Source: Pseudeuparius sepicola (taxonomy: Eukaryota; Arthropoda; Insecta; Coleoptera; Anthribidae). Taken from it: a stretch of DNA of 64,000 nt. This document shows positions 13,560-29,000 of this stretch, piece by piece. The notes under the pieces are model-generated. The model made no database searches and had not been told where the DNA came from. It saw only the letters and a program-made list of their open reading frames with translations. Position numbers and translations under genes: made by a program. The stretch is from the NCBI GenBank assembly GCA_963920635.1, contig OY987308.1:21171096-21235095 (forward strand), in the 5' to 3' direction. Position 1 is the stretch's first letter. Every line of letters begins with the position of its first letter.

Positions 13560-13825
13560 GGTTGTTTTTGTAATTTGTAGAAGAGTACTCCCTGTATACT
13601 TTTTGTTCAAATTTGATATAATATGATTAACGCTGCGGTGTATAGATTTTAAACAAAATAATCGCTAAATGCATTTGGTGAAAACTGGGGGTATAAAAAA
13701 AGTGTAGCTGGTCCTAGATTTGCATGTTAACAACGGTAAGAAGGTCGAAAGATGCGGTTTGAAGATCTTTTAAACAAATAAAGGATCGGGGGAATATCCC
13801 CAATAATAAAAACAATCGGTCATTT
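13560..13825 (+). repeat. Half copy of the 24.7-25.6 kb inverted repeat
   Basis: ACTCCCTGTATACTTTTTGT, then GGGGGTATAAAAAAAGTGTA, AAGAAGGTCGAAAG and CTTTTAAACAAATAAAGGAT follow the same order as the right arm of the element at 24684-25621 (for example CGGGGGTATAAAAAAATCGT and AAGAAGGTCAAAGG). Only one arm is present. The rest of 13184-13992 shows no gene. Confidence 0.6.
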
Positions 13826-14190
13826 GCGATTAACAAAAATTAATATTTTAATACGTTTTTGAAGAATAACTTTTTAACGGAAAATAATAAAGAAAAATGG
13901 CATTAATGAAAAATATTCAGAAATATTAGAGATTTAGAACAATGTAACAAAAGTGGAAAAAATATTTCTCACCCCATATTTTCTTCCATATACAGGGTAT
14001 CCCAACGAAAACTTGACCCCCCAAAAATTCGAAAACCGAACAATATTTGAAAATTGGGGGGAGCTTTTTTGACAGTCAAGCCAACCAGATATGTTCATCC
14101 CCCTAATCCCTAGCAACCCCAACTTTAAAATTTCAAATGGAACTACCCCCCTTGTGGCGCATCATTTTAAAGCCCTTTTTATTGCGAATA

Positions 14191-16182
14191 GGGGAGATCC
14201 GGCTGTGATGGCATACATTTTTTTAACAGCCGATAATTTAAAAACAAGTAAAGATAGAAACTTTTAAAACAACATAGTGATAGAACCTTACTGTACTATT
14301 TATGTGTAGCGTTTATAAATACGCTACTTATAAACTTGAACTGCAAAAACAACATATATTTTTTTTTACCTTAGTGTGCCATCATACCAGACCTTCGGGT
14401 ATGATGGCATGCACGTCTGTTTATGATGGCATACTGTATTTTAGTACGCCATCTTAGTTCTGTAGGTCCTAAGAAAATATGCTAATTAAAATTATTTTAA
14501 AATTTTCCAATATTTTTATTTAACAACCTAATAGAATCATAAATACCTAAACGCATATTTCGCAAATAATGAAAATATCACTATTAAAAGGACATTCCTG
14601 TTTTTGAAAAGCCACTTTGAGCGTTGGAAACACTAGCGGCCTTAGAGTAAGCTTCGTTAAATAATTCACCGACTTGATAATGAGTAATTCCACGTCCTGG
14701 ATGAGCCGATAACCATCTTCGCACTGCCTGGTTATAATAGGTTCTCAAAGGTCCATAAAATGCTATATCCAATGGCTGTACTCGGTGAGTACAGTGTGGT
14801 GGAAAGCAAAACAAAATTAATTAACTAATTGTTTATGGCTACCATGACCATCCAATAATAGCAGAATTTTGTTATCAGGACTTGGATTGGCATACTTCAC
14901 GAAATGCTTGACCCACAATAAAAATGTGTCTCCATTCATATAGCCTTTATCTTGGGCAAAGCCCACAGAACTAGTTGGAGCCTTATCTAGTAATTCAGCC
15001 TTCATGTTTTTCCGGGGAAAAATAAGAGCCGACGTAAGAAAATTGCCTATTGCATTCATGCAGCACACAATAGTAAAATGTTGTCCTCTTTCTGCAGCTG
15101 TCAAAGTACCCACTTGTTTTCGACCCTTTGTTGCCAAGATTTTCTCCATTTTGGACTGCACGGTGTTCGTTGAATTCGTTTAGGACTTGTTCAAGTTTGT
15201 TAAAGTAGGCTGTTATTTGAACTTTGTTAAACGCCTGGGCTCTTGCCAACGACGTTGCTTCTGGCGTTCTAATACTAATAGTAGGATTTCGCTTTAGAAA
15301 TCCCTGCAACCAATCCCATCCCGCCATTTGACTTTCTTTATTGAATTTGTGCTTTAAATTCAATTTATTGGCCAATTGGTAAGCAAGTTTTCTTAGATCC
15401 CGGGAAGTCAGCCCAAAAAAACGAGTTTCTAGAGCTTTAACATGCCCAACAAGCTCAGCTTCGATATCTTCTGAAAATACCGGTACAGAACCTCCCAAAA
15501 AACCGACGTTATTTCCTTTTAATATTTTATTTTTATTTTGCACCCGTCTTCTTAGCGTATTTTTTGGGACATTAAATGTTTTTGCAGCTTTGAGCCAACC
15601 CATTTGTTTTGACACCACTGCTTCGATGGCATGCTGCATATCTAATTGAGACCACGTTTGACGTTGTCCTCGACTTTGCCCGTCACGGGAATCCATAGCT
15701 TGAAGCTTTTATCTGAAAAAAAAAGAATAAATTTAAAAAATATATTATTCCGTGTATGATGGCACACTCGTCTATATGCCATCATATCTGTTGGTATAGT
15801 GTGCCATCATAACCAAATCCACATGCCTGAACAAACCACACCAAACAAAAAAATGGAACACACCTAACGCTTGCTGCCACATGGCAATTTGAGGTTAGGA
15901 TATCACTTTACCCGTATATCACGAAAACTTCAAAATTTTCCATTGCTATATCAAATAATAGGATATTTACTTACCCAAAAATATGTTTTCCAATCACTGA
16001 TAAATACGTTTTTTAGTTTACCTTCAAAAAAACAGGGGCAACGACACGAACCCGTTGAACATTGAATAGAAACTAACCAAATGAATTGTTGGTTGCCTAT
16101 TGTGTCGTTCCTAACGCAATAGGATTTGAGAAAATGACAGTATGCCATCATAGCCAGTATGCCATCACAGCCGGATTTCCCC
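14191..16182 (-). mobile_element. pogo/Tigger-like DNA transposon, defective
   Basis: Terminal inverted repeats GGGGAGATCCGGCTGTGATG and GGGGAAATCCGGCTGTGATG, each continuing GCATAC, are flanked by TA (14189-14190, 16183-16184). The empty site is visible in the sister fold-back element (GCGAATACAGTGATG near 19570). ATGATGGCAT-type copies recur inside both ends (about 14400, 14425, 15755, 15780, 15800, 16140), probably transposase-binding subterminal repeats. It carries one decayed transposase gene on the minus strand. Confidence 0.9.
14584..15696 (-). pseudogene. pogo/Tigger-like transposase with internal deletions
   Basis: The N-terminus from 15696 holds a Psq-type helix-turn-helix (WSQLDMQHAIEAVVSKQMGW then LKAAKTFNVPKNTLRRRV) and a CENP-B-like second HTH (LTSRDLRKLAYQLANKLN, GWDWLQGFLKRNPTIS). 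After FNEHR a deletion with a frameshift removes the block with the first catalytic Asp; the next frame resumes at KMEKILATKGRKQVG. ILLLLDGHGSHK supplies the second Asp, then a stop and a gap, then PPHCTHRVQPLDIAFYGPLR carries the third Asp region and reads to 14584. At least two internal losses, so not functional. Confidence 0.88.
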
Positions 16183-17261
16183 TACAGTAATGTATCGTTT
16201 TTAGAATTCTGTTGAGATTTGACAGAATTATTGGCTAAAAACGGAAAGTTGACAATCCACTGTATGCGTAGTAATTTCTACACAAATGCCCGCCACTATT
16301 AAGTTTTTTTATCTACTAAACACGACCAAATTACCTAGTTTTTATTGATGTGTCGATCAATTTACAAAAAAAGGCACAAAGGAAAAAGCTGAAGCAAAAC
16401 AAAAAAAGTTCATACGAATTCAAACCTTATATCTTTTTAAAATATGTAAAAAAAGTCACTGTCACAAAAAGGTCCCCGTTTTTTGCTTGTAACTACGAAA
16501 TCGTTAGTTTCAGCCTGCTATTGAAAGTTTAAACGTGTTTTTGAAATGGTTTATTCTATCACGGAAAGGTTAGAAATTGTTGCAATTCGTGCTGTAGCTT
16601 TAGCGCAATCATGATTTCGATAACAAATTGCAACAATTTCTACCCTTTCCGCGATAGAATAAACAAACCATTTCGAAAATACGTTTCCACTTTCAATAGC
16701 AATCTGAAAGTAACGATTTAGTGGTTAGAAGCAAAAAAATATAACTTTTTTTGTGACAGTGACTTTTTGTTACATATTTTAAAAATATATAATGTTTGAA
16801 TTCGTATGAACTTTTTTTGTTTTGCTTCAGCTTTTTCCTTTGTGCCTTTTTTTGTAAACTGATCGACACGTCAATAAAAACTAGTAATTTGGTCGTGTGT
16901 GGTAGATATAAAACTTAATAGTGGCGGGCATTTGTGTAGAAATTGCTACGCGTACGGTGGATTGTCAACTTTCCGTTTTTAGCCAATAATTCTGTCAAAT
17001 CTCAACAGAATTCTTAAAAACGATACATTATTGTATTCGCAATAAAAAGGGCTTTAAAATGATGCGCCACAAGGAGGGTAATTCCATTTCAAATTTTAAA
17101 GTTGGGGTTGCTAGGGATTAGGGGGATGAACATATCGGATTGGCTTGACTGTCAAAAAAGCTCCCTCCAAAAACAAAAATCGACGGGTCTCGGCGAATTT
17201 TCAAATATTGTTCGGTTTTCGAATTTTTGGGGGGGTCAAGTTTTCGTTGGGATACCCTGTA

Positions 17262-17936
17262 TAATATCTCCATATCTTTTACCGTTTTCCACCAACAGAG
17301 CCTGGGCGTCTAAAAATGATCACCCTGTACAGGTGTAGGTGCCACTCGAGACGTCTCGAAATTCTATACTTATCTCCAGTCGATCCAGAGATAATTCTGA
17401 AATATTTTTGAGATCTCAAAACCGCGACAACGTATTTTTCGCTATAAGTTTATTTATTTTTTAGAATATATTCGGTATATCATTGAGTTCAATTTAATTC
17501 GATAATTGAATTTTATGTCACCTTGCCTCTACCACTTATAAGTGTAAAAAATTGTTATCATCTTCGAGATTAAAGTATTCAAAGTATTCTATGATGATGC
17601 AATAATTGATATAAATGTCAAAGTTGTTTTTAAAAAAAATTACAAATTATACTTTACAATACGAAAAAAAATCGAATTTTCGGCACAACTACACACGAAA
17701 AAATTTATATCATTTATCTTAATTTTGCGCAAGTTTTTTTTTTAGTAGATTTTAACAAATTAGCATTGATATGCAGATCGACGTTATTTTTCTAAATTAA
17801 TCTGCGCTTATTTATCGACGAATTCCGAAAACTACTCGTAGGAGTAGCACTTCATTGATAAGACAAGATGTAACCTGTTCACCTGTTGTTTACTGATTTT
17901 AAAATCAGTGGACAGGCTATCCTGTATCCATTCAGG
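17262..17936. other. Intergenic, no gene seen
   Basis: AT-rich sequence between the fold-back element and the next trypsin. No open frame with recognisable protein content and no clear repeat ends. No obvious TATA box close to the start codon at 17937. Confidence 0.5.
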
Positions 17937-20729
<2,793 letters not shown>

Positions 20730-21119
20730 AAAATGAACAATAAAATCGCAGCAATTTTTATAAACAGTTCTTTTGTAGTACGAATTTTTTTTTTAAATAA
20801 TCAAAAATAATTTTTAATAAAAATCGAAGAATAATGATTTATTTTAGTGCAGATGTAAAAAAATCGATAAATAAATCGCCCTGTATAATGTGAAAGTTAT
20901 GAAAATCTTTAAATTCGTTGTTAGAGGTAAATGTTTTTGTTTTTTATTGGCATTTTAGTTTATCTCTTACGCTTATTTATTCTACGAATTTTATAATCCC
21001 TAAGCAAACATATTAGACCTTAGATGTCATTGTATATTATTCATTATCATACGTATCTTGCCACTTGATAAACTTTTATGCAAAACTGTAGTGTAGTTTT
21101 TCTGGTATAATTTTGTGCG

Positions 21120-22969
21120 ATGCGTCCTTATTTGTTTTTGTTTGTGGTTTTTAAAATCATCCCTTCATTTAGATCAGGTAATAGACCGGAAGACAGTGAC
21201 AGATTTTTGGACGTGATTTTACTCAGTATGCCTATCAAAAGACATTATGTTGCGTATGAATCAGATAGTCATCCAGAGTTCTTCATAAGGAAAAGTGAGT
21301 TTTCATTTATTCGAAAAATATACGTTTTGATATGATGTTAGTCAGGTTGCCATGTCTTTTATAATGATGTTCGAAATAGAAAAACCATAGGCGTACCGTG
21401 GACCCAAAAGGCTACTATTGTCACGTAAACTTGTATTTTAATACTTAGTTTTTCCACTTTCTGAACAGGCTGCCATTGATAAGTAAGTTCTTCTCATAAA
21501 ACTGCTGAAAAAAAGATGGCATACCGTTTGCGCATGTCCAAGTACACTTTACATCGAATAAATCATTTAAATGATTACCTAAATAACATTCAATTTAAAC
21601 TGTACTTGGACATGCCCAAAAGGTATGCCATCCCTTTTTCGGCAGTTTCATAACAAGAACTTGCATACCTCTCATTGGCAGCCTGTTCAGAAACCTGGAA
21701 AAATTAATTAATAAAATACAAGTTCACGTGACAATAATAGGCCTTTGGAATTTTCTATTTTGAACTTCATTATAAAACACATGGCAGCCTGACTAAAATA
21801 ATATCAAAAAGCATATTTTTCGAATAAATGAAAACTCAGTTTTTCATATGAAGAATCCATAGGATGACTCTCTGATTCACACCGTATTATTGTGGTTGTC
21901 ACTATCTCAGAGTCAGAAACACATTTCTTATTTATTGCATCGTCGCGTGGAATTCTTTTTAGATTCCAACGAAATACCTTTAAATGCTCAACACAGAATC
22001 ATCGGTGGAGTAAATGCGAGCATTTACGACTTTTCGTATCAAGTGTCGGTACAAGTGTATCAACAGCACACCTGTGGTGGAGCTATTTTAGACAGCAAGT
22101 TTATTGTGACAGCTGCCCACTGCTTTTCATCGAAGTAATATCGGTTTAAAATTGCAAGCAATACCTATTTGTTTTAATTTTTTTTTTAGGAAATTGAGAC
22201 CTATCACCATTCGAGCCGGAAGTGACTATATCCGGAAAGGCGGCACTGTCGTCAAGGTATGCACAGTCACTATCCACAAAAACTACAACGATACCACTAT
22301 GGATAACGATATTGCAGTACTCACCGTGAGTGGCATTGTCGATCTTCATTAATTTCGCCAGCAATTATTGTGTTTTTGTAGCTTTGCCAACCGCTAAACT
22401 TCAGTAAGTCAGTTGCCCCGATAGGCCTCCCAAGTCCAAATTTGGACCTGAAACCAGGCACCATGACCACGGTTAGTGGTTGGGGATACGTAGAAGAAGA
22501 AGGCGTCCTTTCTCCAACCCTAAGGAAAGTCGATGTACCCATCGTTTCTTTGAGCGTCTGCAGGAAAAAGTACAAATACGTTTCTGTCATTACCCCAGGG
22601 CATATCTGTGCTGGGTTCACCAATGGAGGCAAAGATTCGTGTCAGGTAAGGGTGGCGAAGGTGTTTTCTTCAGTGCAAATTTACTTTTTCTAGGGGGACA
22701 GTGGGGGACCACTGGTAGTCAACGGTACACTAGTGGGCATAGTCTCGTATGGTCTAGGTTGCGCTAGAGAATATCCAGGAATCTACACAAACGTGGCGAA
22801 ATACATGGACTGGATACACAAACAAACTAACCTAACTAGAATCGAAAATGGTTCAAACGAAAAGCATTGGTACGATGGCATAGTCGGTTGGTTCAAAAAT
22901 TCTTCTAATAATAATGAAAATTGTTATGTGTTGACTGCATTTTGTTTGTTGGGACTGTTGTTGAAATGA
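21120..22969 (+). CDS. Trypsin-like protease with hydrophobic C-terminal tail
   Basis: Five exons: 21120-21177, 21963-22134, 22190-22325, 22382-22645, 22694-22969; 301 aa. The signal peptide exon reads [19 protein letters not shown]; it is placed at 21120 because a GT donor follows and the next exon joins in frame. Mature start QHR/IIGG. Triad: His in IVTAAHC, Asp in [10 protein letters not shown], Ser in [11 protein letters not shown] with the pocket Asp; the intron position before GDSGG equals that of the 17937 gene, so the two are sisters. The C-terminus continues about 45 residues past the protease fold and ends [20 protein letters not shown] then LK, a small-residue stretch plus a hydrophobic end, the pattern of a GPI-anchor signal or short membrane anchor. 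Exon 1 is the least certain part. Confidence 0.87.
21247..21884. mobile_element. Fold-back element in trypsin intron 1
   Basis: GAATCAGATAGTCATCC at the left is mirrored by GGATGACTCTCTGATTC at the right, and the arms (TTCATTTATTCGAAAAATAT, GTCAGGTTGCCATGTCTTTT, CAGGCTGCCATTGATAAG) are complementary throughout, meeting near 21575. No protein-coding potential. A related copy lies at about 59120-59490. Confidence 0.8.
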
Positions 22970-23064
22970 CTGGAGATTTTCTTGCCTACATATTTATTTG
23001 GTACCCTACATGATAAAAAATGTTTGTCTTTAATAAATTAAATAAATATTTTATCTATTATCTA

Positions 23065-26000
23065 TCAAAAGCATTCCTTATCCGAATATGGTAGGAGGTG
23101 GTTGTAAAGATTCAGAAACTGTTCTATCCTGCAAAATGTTCCACAACCTGGAATCGGGTACCTTGTTGGTTCACTGGAACTGTAGTCTTGGTAGTATACC
23201 TTAAAAAATAATTTTAAAAGGATTTTTCGTACCTCTTACTTTTTATGTACCTTCAAGCCCCTTACTCCGTTTATATTATGTACTTCCAACAAAATATAAC
23301 TGCCATAAGGTGGAATATGAGCAGAAAATATACCAAGCAGCCTCAACAGAAAAGCTACATTATATTCGTGTGCCGAATAAAGATATATTTTTGTGTCAGT
23401 ATTATGTTTTATGTGGTTCAAGGTGTCATCCATGACTTTCCTTATGAAGAAACCTAAAAAAATGTTTTATCTATGCATTTATTTCGAAAAACTTAATAAA
23501 ATCTTACCTGAAGATAGCCTTGTTAAATGTGGTGTGGCTGTGCTAACGTTATAGTCTAAAATAGCAAGTTGCTTGATTTCTTGGTACACTTCTTCTGCCC
23601 ATGGTGGCATTTTATAACCATTTTCGTGCTAAGAACAGAAGAAATCTGTCAAAAAATAAATGTTGGGTGTGGTCGGGTCTCACCTCAGTCGTCAGGGTAA
23701 AATATAGTTCGGCTAATGCTTTGCTGTGCAGATGCTCGCCCGTCCTTTCTTCCAAGTCTCTTATAATATCGCTAAAGTTGTCGTACAGCCGCCTGCCTTC
23801 CGTAGAATTGAGATATTCGAAGTATTTTTGAAGGTACTTCGGACAGTTCTTCAAGGGATCTCCTAAAACCTGACACGGAATTGAAGGTTTCAAAATTAAC
23901 ACTGTTAGGTGCTTACGTGGTCTTCTTCAATTGGCCAGTAGTTGAAAGGTACCGGTTGCCAGTTGAGCTCGTTTTCCCACACGAAGTTGCCCCTAGGGGG
24001 CAGCAGGGACGCCAAAACTAACTGAAGAGACATCTTGGTTCTGTTGTAGTCGGTACATCTGGAATCGACCGTTTCGAGACGAAAATCTGCTAGGCCCAAA
24101 AAGTCGTAGTAGCGCTTTCTTAAGGCCTTGCCAATTTCGTATTCTTTGCGTTTTCCAGCCTGGAAAAGGGACAATGAATTGGTAACTTATCGAAAGGCGA
24201 TATATGTTGGTACCTACATTGGTGAGTTGTCCGTATCCGATTGGGTAATACGTAACATTCTTGTAGGGGTCGTTTTTGTAGACTACTGCCTTGTCTGGTG
24301 TTCGGTCTCCATGTCTAAATATCTGGAAAGCATATGATAAAAAGTGCCTTGCAACGTTTAAAGATAATTTAGTTAGTCATGCTTCATCATGAAGTTTTTT
24401 TGTCATTGTTTAGTTTCTAATGTAGACGGAACGTAATAAATTTCCCAGTACATGCTACAACAAAGGGGCTGACAAATAATATGGTTAGATTTATTGATTA
24501 ATATTCCATCGAACATATTTGGGACCTCTTGAAAAAAGCTTGAAGACAAAAGACAAAATCAAACATAAAAGGTGTCTTCCGATTGAGTGCATTATATTAT
24601 TATGTATAACTCTGAATGATAAAAAAATCACAAAATTCGATTTACTTACAGGGAGTATATTTTGAAACAAATACAAAGACATAAAATCTTTGTTGTTGGA
24701 GATAATCGCCTGAACTTTTTTTATGCCCTAAATTTTCACTAAAACCACTTAGTAATTTTTTTTATTTAAAATCTGACGCCACAGCTATAATTAGGGCACC
24801 CCAAAACCCCAAAATTTATACCAAATTTGAACAAAAAATATACAGGGAGTTCCATCCTGCAGGTTGAGCAAAATAGGAATTTTTAAAGGCATCTGGCGAG
24901 TCAAGTGTGCCATGGAATCCCCTCAAAACAGCTGAATGGTCAACCGGACCACACAAAGTTCTAGTGTGCAAAGATTCCATACAAAAATATACAGGGTATT
25001 TTTCTCCGGACCATCTCAAATCTCAACATGCTGAATTTTTTTGAAACTTTAAACTGGTCTGGAGTTATTGAAAAAATAACACAAAATGATTTATTTTTTA
25101 CAAAATGACAACCAACAAATAAAAAACAATTTAAATTATTGGATCATTCTCAACAAAGTTACTGTCTAACATGATATACATCAGCCATCTTAACTCACTG
25201 ACTGGCAAACCGTATTTTTTAGACCTAGTTCATTTATAATATTTATAGTGTCTGAGGCGGCTTTGATATACTCGATTTTTGACCTCAAAACTTTGAGATA
25301 TCACAGCTGTGTATTTTGTATTGGATCTTTGCACACCAACTGTTGTGAGTATTCAACTATTCCTATTTTGTTCATCTTTGACACTCTACAGAATGAAACT
25401 CCCCGTATATTTGTTGTTCAAACTTAGTATATGGGGGTTTTGGGGTGTCTTGATTACGGCTGTGGTGTCAGATTTTAAATAAAAAATTCGCCAAATGGTT
25501 TTCGACAAAATCGGGGGTATAAAAAAATCGTAGCCGGCCCTGGAGTTGCAAATAGTAAGAAGGTCAAAGGCCTTTTAAACAAAAAAAGTTCAGGCGATTA
25601 CCTCCAAAAATAAAGATTGATTGATTTGCATATGTTTAAAAGTAGACACCCTGTATACTTTACTCGATGTTTAATTGTTCTTCTCAAAATACATTCGAAC
25701 CCTGTTGGAACCCTATATCTTTTTTATTTAATATGTTTTCTAGATAAAAACAATAAAGTTAAGGGTTAAAAAAACTATGACAATAACAAAAAAAAGTTTA
25801 TCAAAATTAGCGGTTCGTGACACTATATAGTGCTGTTAATCCGGGGACACCCTGTATATCCATCATTTGAGGGTTTCAGTTAGGTAAATATTATCTAAAA
25901 GATGCCCCACGTTTATAAGGAATGTCAACCCGCTTTCGAACTCACCACGTGCACCAACTCCAAAGTATCCAAGGAGTCGCCGCCGTCCAGACGTTTATTA

Positions 26001-26077
26001 AACTCCGCGACCCGTCCATCTACGATGTAAGCAGATACCAGAACGGCCAGCACTACCACTGCCGCCTTCGCGGGCAT
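23065..26077 (-). CDS. Secreted histidine acid phosphatase, venom-type
   Basis: Histidine phosphatase (branch 2) hydrolysing phosphomonoesters at acid pH; secreted. Exons in coding order: 26077-25946, 24322-24218, 24159-23917, 23869-23684, 23628-23508, 23453-23251, 23199-23065; 374 aa. Signal peptide MPAKAAVVVLAVLVSAYIVDG. ELVHV/IFRHGDRTP holds the phosphoacceptor His (about 48) and its Arg neighbours; YLYSAHEYN (about 287-294) holds the distal catalytic His with Glu following, as in insect venom/testicular-type enzymes. Also GYGQLTN/AGKRKEYEIG and C-terminal Cys residues (GCGTFCRIEQF, KECF). The start was picked because it gives a signal peptide and a shared intron position (after LVHV) with the second gene. 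Intron 1 is 1.6 kb and holds a fold-back element. Confidence 0.9.
24684..25621. mobile_element. Long inverted-repeat element in phosphatase intron 1
   Basis: The left block TTGTTGGAGATAATCGCCTG then AACTTTTTTT is inverted at the right (AAAAAAAGTTCAGGCGATTA). Further matching pairs are GGCACCCCAAAACCCC with GGGGTTTTGGGGTG and ATACAGGGAGTTCCATC with GAAACTCCCCGTAT. No protein is encoded. A single arm is also present at 13560-13825. Confidence 0.72.
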
Positions 26078-29000
26078 CTTAGAGACGACACTGACCGTCC
26101 TGGACTTCACCAGTGCGAATATATCGGACGCCTTATCAGGGAAAAAAAACGCCGTGAGCATGGGTTCATTGGTAGCGCGGTAGATGCTATCTGGACACGT
26201 CTGCCCGTCACAGTTCGAGTCTAGGTTGTCCTGGGGGCTTTTGTAGATCATCCGCGCGATTTGGAGCTCAGATAGGTTGGTGTACCTCTTGGATTTTGGG
26301 AGGTTATAGAATGAGTGCCGATGCACAACCTTCTCAAACTTTACAAGCCCTGTGCAAACATGTGGCAACGCCGCAGCGGGACGGTTCAACGGGTCTATGC
26401 AGTCTAGAGCGGTCTGCACTATGGCTTAGTTTATCTTTTCTAATAAATGTTCAACCCTCTTTTTAATTATAATTAGATACATTTGTGACCTTTGTTTCAA
26501 TAATTAGGTACCTAAGTAAGTAGGTAGGATTGTTTAACAGACAATAAAAGCAGTAACAAGTAACAAAATATACACATAATATAATATAAGTAATAATAAA
26601 TACGGGCAAAGAGAGGGAACTACATTTTGTTGTAGTCGAATTTTTGTGATGATTACCTATCTTCCCTTGTGGTTAAATTTTCATAAAAATACAAACAACA
26701 AGCGAACAGAGAACTGCCTGTTGTGAAGGAGAATAATATCTTTTGTGATTGAAATAACAGTTATAGGATCAATTTCATAATACATTCAACTAAAATATAT
26801 TTTGACTTTAAAATTAGGTAAAGAAACTTTTGCAACAATATCAAAACAATGTTTGTATTAGAAAGCTCCTTTAATTTTAAAGGGTACTTTAGTTTGTCTT
26901 TGCAATTGGCCCCTAATCATTTCATTCTTAAATTTTCGTCCTTTGGAAAACCTAAAACGAATACAAGTCTATACCTACCGCCTGCCGTCAAGCAAAGAAA
27001 ACCTAGCTACTTGAAGTTTTATTACAATTTGACTTACAGCCAGGTATATACAATAAGTTCTAGCATCCCTCGGCAAATCTAGGCATCTTGAGGCTTAAAA
27101 TTGTAAAATCACGATTCTTCACTTCAAACTTTTAGAGAAATGTTTCATTTTTCACAAACAAAACAAATTTATAAAAAAGATGTCGCCAGCACTTCGGGCT
27201 GTCTGTTTCCACCCAGAGACACACTGCCTCGTCGTAGCAATCTGGCGACGATAGCGCTACACAAATTAATTCTGGTAAATTTCTTGTAAAATCAACTGAG
27301 AGGGAGTGACAGGCCACGCCGCGCAGACCCGCAAGCCATGTTGCCAGCTTTCTCAACTTCAGGGCTTCTAGAGTCGGCTGTGGCCGATGGGTAGACGGAT
27401 TGAAGTTCATTCACAACCATGCTATATAATCTTTACATTGCTTGCAAAAAAAAAGTTAGGAAGTTGGTAATTTTCTTCCAGAGGTCAGAAAAGTGGTGTT
27501 TCAGGCTCACTTTTAATAGTTTTAGTTGTCTATAGATGGCGCACATGTACCTATATTGCTCAACTCTTTTCTTAAAAAAAGAAACACATATTTCTTTCAA
27601 ATTAATGTTAGTAAACCTACATAAATTCGTTCAATTTTAGATAATCATTTTCCTTTTATCCTTTTTCTAAACGTTATTGTAGTTTTCAATAAAAATTAAA
27701 TTTCAAACAATAAATCTGACTAAGTTTATTAACTATGTTAATATTTAAGATTTCTCATTTATCTCAATTTCCCTTTTTAATTTTTCTCTGAAATTTTAAA
27801 ATAGCCCATTTTGTTTTCCAAAGCGTGAATATATTTGCAAACTGTCAATAATTATTACTATAATTAATGTCTTCCATGGCAACCTATTGCCCCAAGGATT
27901 AATCCTTCACAAAAAAGGCTCAGTTCTGAAGGAACGGTTAAAGCGAACATATAACATATAAACTTCCTTGGAATCATAAAAATGCGTAGAATTCAATAAT
28001 CCAAAATTATACAAGGTGTTCCATTTAAAAAACATAAGTTATGTCTGCCACGGCTTTCTAGAACACACTGTATGAGGTCCAATAGCGTCACAAAAAACTT
28101 TGTATTAGTATCTAAAACTTTTGTAAAAAACTTTTTTTTCTAACCTCAAAAACTAACAAGTTAAGGGGGGTGTCAATTTATAATGAGCCACCCTGTACAT
28201 ACATGAAATAATTTTCGCAGGCAATTTTTTTTAGAGCAACAAGACATCTGTATGAACTAGTCTCAATTTGGAGTTCTTAAAACTGTTATAATATATTTCT
28301 ATTTCATTATTCATCAGTATTCTTACGGTACCTAAGAGGAGATAAAAATCAAAAAATGATTTAACGGAATATATACAGGGTGTCCGCGGTTTTTTGTAGT
28401 AGACTTTGACAATTTGTAACAATAATAGTTGAGAGTTGATGGTACAAGAATGAACAGTTGAGTTTTTAGGACGACTGCAACTGCAGAGTTCGCAGGCCGA
28501 GACGCTTTCTTTTTCTCTTTTCATATACTTATGTAACAAATGAAATATTGTGAAATAACAAAAATAAATTTTTTAGTTACTTTGCAAAATTTTAAAAATT
28601 AACCAATTTTCGATAAAAAAATGACCCAATTTTTTGTTTTTATTTCAAAATTGTGATACTTAAGGTCCCAGTATCCGCATTTTTTTTATCAATTTAGACT
28701 TACACTTGGACTTTTGTCTTGATAAGTGGCATAATTCCTTGAACCAACATCTATAGCACATATTATGTACATAGTTTCCAAAATTTCATTTACATAACGT
28801 TTTGATTATGGCTAATATAAGGTCGTTGCACTAATATTATATAGTAAATTGTACATAAGAAATAAATAGCCAAGAATAAACGAGTTAAAGATCAGTTTTG
28901 AATGTATTGTAATATCTGGAACTATGGTATCATATATTTATTTAATTCCAAAAACAGGAAGATATTGTGCTTTGTGCTGCTACTGTTGGTTAGTTAAAAC

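Larger units (their letters stand above)
13993..17259. mobile_element. Giant fold-back element, interrupted by a pogo-like insertion
   Basis: Begins CAGGGTATCCCAACGAAAAC and ends with its inverse, CGTTGGGATACCCTG, with TA on each side (13991-13992 and 17260-17261). Without the insertion at 14191-16182 the element is one long inverted repeat with arms of roughly 600 bp meeting near 16610; both arms contain the AAAAGCTGAAGCAAAACAAA and CACGACCAAATTAC blocks. No coding sequence is seen in the arms. TA duplication and the termini suggest a Tc1/mariner-mobilised MITE. A second copy lies at 19344-20501. Confidence 0.88.

Noticed and set aside
25925..26419. Long minus-strand open frame continuing upstream of the phosphatase signal peptide
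   Set aside because: The upstream part has no recognisable content, and starting at 26077 gives a clean signal peptide and matches the second phosphatase gene, so the extension is likely 5' UTR or chance.
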